A stretch of DNA of 64,000 nt, taken from Hyphomicrobium_A sp044507625. GTDB taxonomy: Bacteria > Pseudomonadota > Alphaproteobacteria > Rhizobiales > Hyphomicrobiaceae. The stretch's first letter is position 1, and every line of letters begins with the position of its first letter. The stretch lies in assembly GCA_044507625.1 (NCBI GenBank), contig JBIQJE010000003.1, positions 62,001-126,000 on the forward strand, given 5' to 3'. Made by a program: the position numbers and the translations under genes. Shown piece after piece: positions 59,300 to 64,000 of the stretch. Under the pieces are notes generated by a model. That model saw only the letters and a list, made by a program, of their open reading frames with translations. It had not been told where the DNA came from and ran no database searches.

Positions 59300-59839
59300 T
59301 TACCTTGGGGCCAGGACCATGACCATCTGGCGGCCTTCGAGGCGCGGCTCGGATTCGACCTTGGCGATGGGTTCGAGGTCGCCCTTCACCCGCTGCAGCA
59401 CTTCCATGCCGAGTTGCTGGTGCGCCATTTCGCGGCCACGGAAGCGCAAGGTCACCTTCACCTTATCGCCGTCCTCGAAGAACCTTTTGATCGAGCGCAT
59501 CTTCACGTCGTAGTCGTGATCGTCGATGGCGGGGCGCATCTTGATCTCTTTGATCTCGACGATCTTCTGATTTTTGCGCGCCTCGGCGGCCTTCTTCTGC
59601 GCCTGATACTTGTATTTACCGTAGTCGAGGATCTTGCAGACTGGGGGGGTCGCCTCAGGCGAAATCTCGACGAGATCGAGACCGGCTTTCACAGCCCGCT
59701 CGAGTGCATCGGCGTGGCTCACCACGCCCACATTCTGTCCGTCTTCGTCGATCAGTCGTACTTCACGGGCCCGGATCGCATCGTTGATCCTGGGGCCGGA
59801 TGGCTCGCGCTCGGGCGCGGCTCGCATTGGTCTGCGGAT
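59300..59839 (-). CDS. infC: Translation initiation factor IF-3 with AUC start
   Basis: The protein (179 residues) has the N domain (IRAREVRLIDEDGQNVGVVS) and C domain (RRP...VKVTLRFRGREMAHQQLG, ending MVMVLAPR) of IF-3, which keeps subunits apart and checks initiation codons. The start is placed at ATC 59839: AAGGAG lies 7 bases before it, and the resulting MRRPMRAAP matches rhizobial IF-3 N termini. The first ATG, at 59827, has no such site. infC typically uses AUU, AUC or AUA, so IF-3 can repress its own mRNA. Confidence 0.9.
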   Translation of the reverse strand: MRRPMRAAPEREPSGPRINDAIRAREVRLIDEDGQNVGVVSHADALERAVKAGLDLVEISPEATPPVCKILDYGKYKYQAQKKAAEARKNQKIVEIKEIKMRPAIDDHDYDVKMRSIKRFFEDGDKVKVTLRFRGREMAHQQLGMEVLQRVKGDLEPIAKVESEPRLEGRQMVMVLAPR

Positions 59840-60042
59840 GTTGCGTCTCCTTGAATGTCTTCTCTGAAAACCTTTCTCTGCGCAGAAGGCCGGCCGGTCC
59901 TATAGATGACCAACCGGCGCAGATACGGGCGGCAATGGCCCGAAAGATCGAGAAGAAAATGGCGCAAGTCAAGGGTGGATGGTGGCGCGGACCGGCCATC
60001 ACCCACTCAAATCAACCGAGCAATAGTGCAGCGAACGGGGGC

Positions 60043-61641
60043 TCAGCCGCGGTTGAGACCCTTCTGGCCGAGCTCTTCCAGATACTGCCCCCAGCGCTTT
60101 TCCTTTTCCCGCCCAAGCTGCTGCAGGTAGGTCCAAGTGTAAAGGCCGGTATCGTGGCCATCGTTGAAGGCGATCCGGACGGCGTAATTGCCCACCGGCC
60201 GCAGCTCGCGGATCTTCACATTGCGCTTGCCGCCCACCGTCACCCGCTGCTCCGGTGAATGGCCCTGCACCTCGGCCGAAGGGCTCATGACGCGCAGAAG
60301 CTCCGCCGTGAACTCATAGCGGCTGCGGCAGGCGAACTCGACCGTGAGCCCTGCCCCCTCGTCGGTGATCTCGAGCCGCGGCGGGCGAACGGCGTTCTGC
60401 TCGGCCTGCTCCAGCTCCTGCCAGGTGCGTGTCGCGATGTCGCGGAAGATGCGGGCGTGCTCGCTCTCCGGCGCCGTCGCCGTCACCGGCTGCCCGGAAT
60501 CGGACCGCAGCCGCACGTCCATGTCGAGCGGCACCTCCCCGATGAAGGGCACGCCGAGGCGCTCCGCCTCCGCGCGCGCGCCGCCATGGCCGAAGATGTC
60601 CGACCGCTCCCCGCACTTGGGACAGATGAACGTGCTCATGTTCTCCACGATGCCGAGCACCGGCACGCCGACCTTGCGGAACATGGCGAGTCCCTTGCGG
60701 GCGTCGATGAGGGCGAGGTCCTGCGGCGTCGAGACGACGACCGCGCCCGAGAGCGGCACCTGCTGCGCCATCGTGAGCTGCACGTCGCCCGTGCCCGGCG
60801 GCATGTCGATGATGAGCACGTCGAGTTCGCCGTCCTGGTTCCAGGCGACATCGCGCAGCATCTGGTTGAGCGCGCCGACCACCATCGGACCGCGCCAGAT
60901 TACAGGGGTTTCCTCATCGACGAGAAAGCCCATGGACATCGCCTTGATGCCATAGCCCTCCATCGGCTTCAGGGTCTTGCCATGCAGGACTTCCGGCTGC
61001 CCCTTGAGCCCGAGAAGCCGCGGCTGCGATGGCCCGTAGATGTCCGCATCGAGAATGCCGACCTTCTTGCCGGTGGCCGCGAGCCCGAGGGCGAGGTTGA
61101 CCGCAACCGTAGACTTGCCGACGCCGCCCTTGCCGGACGCGACGGCGATGAGCGATTTCACGCCCTCCACCTTCGGCAGCGCGCGGGGCGCCGTTGCCGG
61201 CGGAGTTGCTGACGCACCCACCGGACCGCTGCTGCGAACGGGGGCGTGCCCGTGGTCATGCTTGTGGTCGTGCCCGTGGTCGTGGCTATGGGAGTGACCG
61301 CCGTTGCCGCCCATCCCCTGGGACCGCGCCTGTGCCACCCGCGGGCTTTCCGGCGCGCGCCCGGCCGGCTGGGCTTGCGGCCGCGTTCCCGCCGCCGCCT
61401 CCGCCGTGAGAACCGCGCTGACGCCCGCAACGCCCGGCACCGCGGACACCACCGTCTCCGCCGCCTTGCGCAGGGGCTCCAGCTCCTCCGCACGGGCCGC
61501 CGGCACGGTGATGGAAAAATAAACGCGGTCGTCCTTGATCAGGACCTCGGACACGAGACCAAGATCGACGATATTGCTTTTCAGATCAGGACCTTTGATG
61601 CGGCGCAGCTCATCGAGCACTTGCGGCTTCGAGATAGTCAT
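60043..61641 (-). CDS. Mrp/NBP35 P-loop Fe-S carrier with DUF59 and DUF971 domains
   Basis: From ATG 61641 (GGAG before it) the 532-residue protein has a DUF59 domain (about 1-85), a linker with nine histidines at 116-132, and the Mrp/NBP35 ATPase (about 160-400) with P-loop ASGKGGVGKST (168-178) and the metal-binding CPKC. The C-terminal DUF971 domain (about 415-520) includes RPVGNYAVRIAFNDGHDTGLYTW. The three-part order is that of plant HCF101, an Fe-S scaffold or transfer protein. ApbC-like Fe-S delivery is inferred; the His-rich stretch might bind metal. Confidence 0.9.
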   Translation of the reverse strand: MTISKPQVLDELRRIKGPDLKSNIVDLGLVSEVLIKDDRVYFSITVPAARAEELEPLRKAAETVVSAVPGVAGVSAVLTAEAAAGTRPQAQPAGRAPESPRVAQARSQGMGGNGGHSHSHDHGHDHKHDHGHAPVRSSGPVGASATPPATAPRALPKVEGVKSLIAVASGKGGVGKSTVAVNLALGLAATGKKVGILDADIYGPSQPRLLGLKGQPEVLHGKTLKPMEGYGIKAMSMGFLVDEETPVIWRGPMVVGALNQMLRDVAWNQDGELDVLIIDMPPGTGDVQLTMAQQVPLSGAVVVSTPQDLALIDARKGLAMFRKVGVPVLGIVENMSTFICPKCGERSDIFGHGGARAEAERLGVPFIGEVPLDMDVRLRSDSGQPVTATAPESEHARIFRDIATRTWQELEQAEQNAVRPPRLEITDEGAGLTVEFACRSRYEFTAELLRVMSPSAEVQGHSPEQRVTVGGKRNVKIRELRPVGNYAVRIAFNDGHDTGLYTWTYLQQLGREKEKRWGQYLEELGQKGLNRG

Positions 61642-61804
61642 GTCGGGCTCCAGGGGGCGGACGATGGCGACGGCTGATCGGCCGAACATCGATAGTGTCA
61701 GAGGCGACACTAGAAGTCACGGCCTCCCCCCGATATAGGATGCCTCCACGCAGAGGGCAGCCTTGATGGAAGATAAGCCCTCGCACCGGGGCTAGGAGGA
61801 ACGC

Positions 61805-62425
61805 ATGCGAGCGCTGCTGGCGCTCAGCCGCTGGATCGATAGCGCAACGCGCATCATCGGCCAGTCGGTCGCCTGGTTTGTCATCCTCGCCGCGGTCATC
61901 AGCGCCGGCAATGCGATCGTGCGCAAGCTCCTCGACAGCAGCTCCAATGCCTGGCTCGAGGTGCAATGGTGGCTGTTCGCCGTCGTATTCCTGCTTGCCG
62001 CGCCCTGGACGCTCGCCCTCAACGAGCACATCCGCATCGACATCCTCAACGAACGCTTCTCCCCCCGCATACGCAACGCCATCGAGATCATCGGCCACGT
62101 CTTCTTCCTGCTGCCCACGGCTGCACTCATCGCCTACACCTCGTGGGGCTTCGCCTGGGCCTCGTGGGAGCAGAACGAGCAATCGTCGAATTACGGCGGG
62201 TTGCCCCAGTGGCCGATCAAGTTTCTGATCCCGATCGCGTTCGCGCTGCTGTTTGCGCAAGGTATCTCCGAGCTCATCAAGCGCATCGCCATCATCAAAG
62301 GCGATCTGCCCGGCGACCGGCCCGATAGCGGACATCCCGCCTCGTCCACCAGCGCCGGGCACCTCGACATTTCCGATCCCGCGCAGCTGCCGGTCGCCCC
62401 TCCTTCAGCCGGCAAAGCCGGCTAG
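61805..62425 (+). CDS. TRAP transporter small permease (DctQ)
   Basis: This 206-residue protein has four hydrophobic helices and the DctQ pattern (NAIVRKLLDSSSNAWLEVQWWLFAVVFLLAAPWTLALNEHIRID). It forms the small membrane subunit of a tripartite ATP-independent transporter for organic acids, driven by an ion gradient. AGGAGG-like sequence lies before the ATG. The large permease follows 17 bases after the stop. The solute-binding protein is not in the window. Confidence 0.9.
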   Translation: MRALLALSRWIDSATRIIGQSVAWFVILAAVISAGNAIVRKLLDSSSNAWLEVQWWLFAVVFLLAAPWTLALNEHIRIDILNERFSPRIRNAIEIIGHVFFLLPTAALIAYTSWGFAWASWEQNEQSSNYGGLPQWPIKFLIPIAFALLFAQGISELIKRIAIIKGDLPGDRPDSGHPASSTSAGHLDISDPAQLPVAPPSAGKAG

Positions 62426-62442
62426 GCACAGCAGGGGGGAAA

Positions 62443-64000
62443 GATGCTCGCATTCCTCGCGGAGAATATGGCGCCGATCATGTTCGCGGCGCTCGTGCTC
62501 TTCCTGCTGCTGGGCTACCCGGCCGCATTCTCGCTCGCCGCCGTCGGGCTCGTCTTCTTCGTTGTCGGCGTCGAGCTTGCCCCCTATTCCGGCGGCGCGA
62601 TCAACCTGTCGTGGCCGCTGCTCGGCACCATGCCCGAGCGCATCTACGGCGTGATGACGAACGACACGCTGCTCGCCATACCCTTCTTCGCCTACATGGG
62701 GCTCATCCTCGAGCGCTCCGGCATGGCAGAGGATCTGCTCGAGACCGTCGGCCAGCTCTTCGGAAGCGTGCGTGGCGGTCTCGCCTACGCGGTGATCTTC
62801 GTCGGCGCACTGCTCGCTGCAACGACCGGCGTCGTCGCGGCGTCCGTCATCTCGATGGGTCTCATCTCTCTCCCCATCATGTTGCGCTACGGTTATGACG
62901 CACGCTTCGCCACCGGCACCATCGCGGCCTCCGGCACCCTGGCGCAGATCTTCCCGCCATCGCTCGTCCTCATCGTGCTGGCCGATCAGCTCGGCCGCTC
63001 CGTGGGCGACATGTATACCGGCGCGCTCGTCCCCGCGGTGATCCTCGCCGGCCTCTATGCCGTCTTCGCACTCTTCGTTTCACTGTTCTGGAAGGAGGCG
63101 GCACCCGGCCTGCCTCCCGACGCCATCCGCTACCGCGAGGCCAACGGCGCGCGCGGCTATCTCTCGCTGCTCCTGCTGAGCCTCGCCTGCGGTGCGATCG
63201 CCCTCTTCCTGATGCACGACACCCATTACAAGGACGGCGATTTCATCGTGCTCACGATGACGCTGGCGGTCTGCCTTGCGATCGCGGGCGCCGGCGTCAG
63301 CCGGATCGTACGCTTCCTCGGCGGACCGCATCTGCTGTCTACGCTCGCCGAACAGGTGGTGTTCGTGATGGTGCCGCCGCTGCTCCTCATCTTCCTCGTG
63401 CTCGGCACCATTTTCATCGGTGTCGCGACGCCGACCGAGGGCGGCGCCATGGGCGCTGTCGGCGCCATGCTGCTCGCGTTCGGAAAACGCCTCAGCGAAA
63501 AAAATCCCGCCCGTTTCAGCATCGAGATCATGCGCTCGGCTGCACGCGCGACGGCAAAGCTCTCCGCGTTCGTGATGTTCATCCTCATCGGCGCGCGCAT
63601 CTTCTCGCTCACCTTCTACGGTGTGAACGGCCACCTTTGGGTCGAACACCTGCTCGTATCACTGCCGGGCGGCGAGGTCGGCTTTCTGATCTTCGTGAAC
63701 ATTCTGGTGTTCTTCCTCGCCTTCTTCCTCGACTTCTTCGAGCTCGCCTTCATCATCGTGCCGCTGCTCGCCCCGGCGGCAAGCGCGCTCGGCATCGACC
63801 TGATCTGGTTCGGCGTCATTCTCGCCGTGAACATGCAGACGAGCTTCATGCACCCCCCGTTCGGCTTCGCGCTGTTCTATCTGCGCTCCGTGGCCCCGCG
63901 CTCCCGCTACGTCGACAAGGTGACCGGCCTCACCATGCCTCCGGTGACGACCGCACAGATCTATTGGGGTGCGATCCCCTATCTCGTGATCCAGCTCATC
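62443..64000 (+). CDS. TRAP transporter large permease (DctM), 3' partial
   Basis: The frame starts at ATG 62443 with AGGGGGGAAAG before it and stays open to the window edge (about 519 codons). It is a polytopic protein with a repeated inverted topology. Typical blocks are MTNDTLLAIPFFAYMGLILERSG, TTGVVAASVISMGLISLPIML and ASGTLAQIFPPSLVLIVLADQLGRSVGDMY, and ATPTEGGAMGAVGAMLLAF of the second half. It is the substrate channel of the TRAP transporter with DctQ. The C-terminal end lies beyond the window. Confidence 0.93.

Overview
The window is a GC-rich alphaproteobacterial chromosome segment, most likely from the order Hyphomicrobiales (Rhizobiales). Several genes are markers of that group: TrcR (DUF1013), GapR (DUF2312), CpdR beside tRNA-Val, a BA14K-family protein, the DUF1036-pyk pair, a small heat-shock gene with a ROSE thermometer, mmgR/suhB-type small RNAs and interspersed palindromes of the rhizobial type. 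Two short PQQ-precursor genes, an intracellular PHB depolymerase and a c-type cytochrome suggest a PHB-storing organism with PQQ-dependent periplasmic oxidation, perhaps a methylotroph-like relative. The genus cannot be fixed from this sequence.

Layout. 1-7.7 kb: the 3' part of a GT87 glycosyltransferase, trcR, a MaoC hydratase, ribF, then ileS-lspA-lipoprotein. 7.8 kb: the first orphan pqqA with its own promoter and terminator. 8-14 kb: small hypothetical genes, a bactofilin, gapR, DUF1244 and an N-formylglutamate amidohydrolase. 13.7-18.7 kb: DUF1036-pyk, a TPR protein, rpmJ, tRNA-Val, cpdR and a second N-formylglutamate amidohydrolase. 19.0-20.3 kb: two tandem suhB/mmgR-type sRNAs next to an inositol-monophosphatase-family gene. 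20.5-29.6 kb: a lysophospholipase-like hydrolase, the ROSE-controlled hsp20, and gltB-gltD. 29.8-38.2 kb: a duplicated 132-bp repeat, a DUF459 SGNH-like protein without its serine, speD, an AsmA protein, phaZ, cytochrome c and a second orphan pqqA on the opposite strand. 38.3-46.1 kb: polA, tRNA-Arg, an APH(3')-II-like phosphotransferase, an ankyrin protein, a deaminase and a thermonuclease. 46.5-54.5 kb: infA, cspA, an M15-like peptidase, lepA, a lytic transglycosylase and NDH-2. 54.7-61.6 kb: infC-rpmI-rplT-pheS-pheT on the minus strand, then a DUF59-Mrp-DUF971 fusion. 61.8 kb to the end: a TRAP transporter small permease and a large permease cut by the window edge.

Most of the window is core housekeeping: translation (IleRS, PheRS, IF-1, IF-3, EF4, L20, L35, L36, two tRNAs), ammonia assimilation (GOGAT), replication and repair (PolA), envelope maintenance and cell-cycle control. 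No insertion sequence, prophage or CRISPR array was seen. The most unusual content is regulatory or very small: two near-identical PqqA-type peptides without pqqBCDE, tandem sRNAs of a family linked elsewhere to PHB control, a ROSE RNA thermometer, an AUC start for infC, and a homopolymeric G tract inside the proposed speD promoter.
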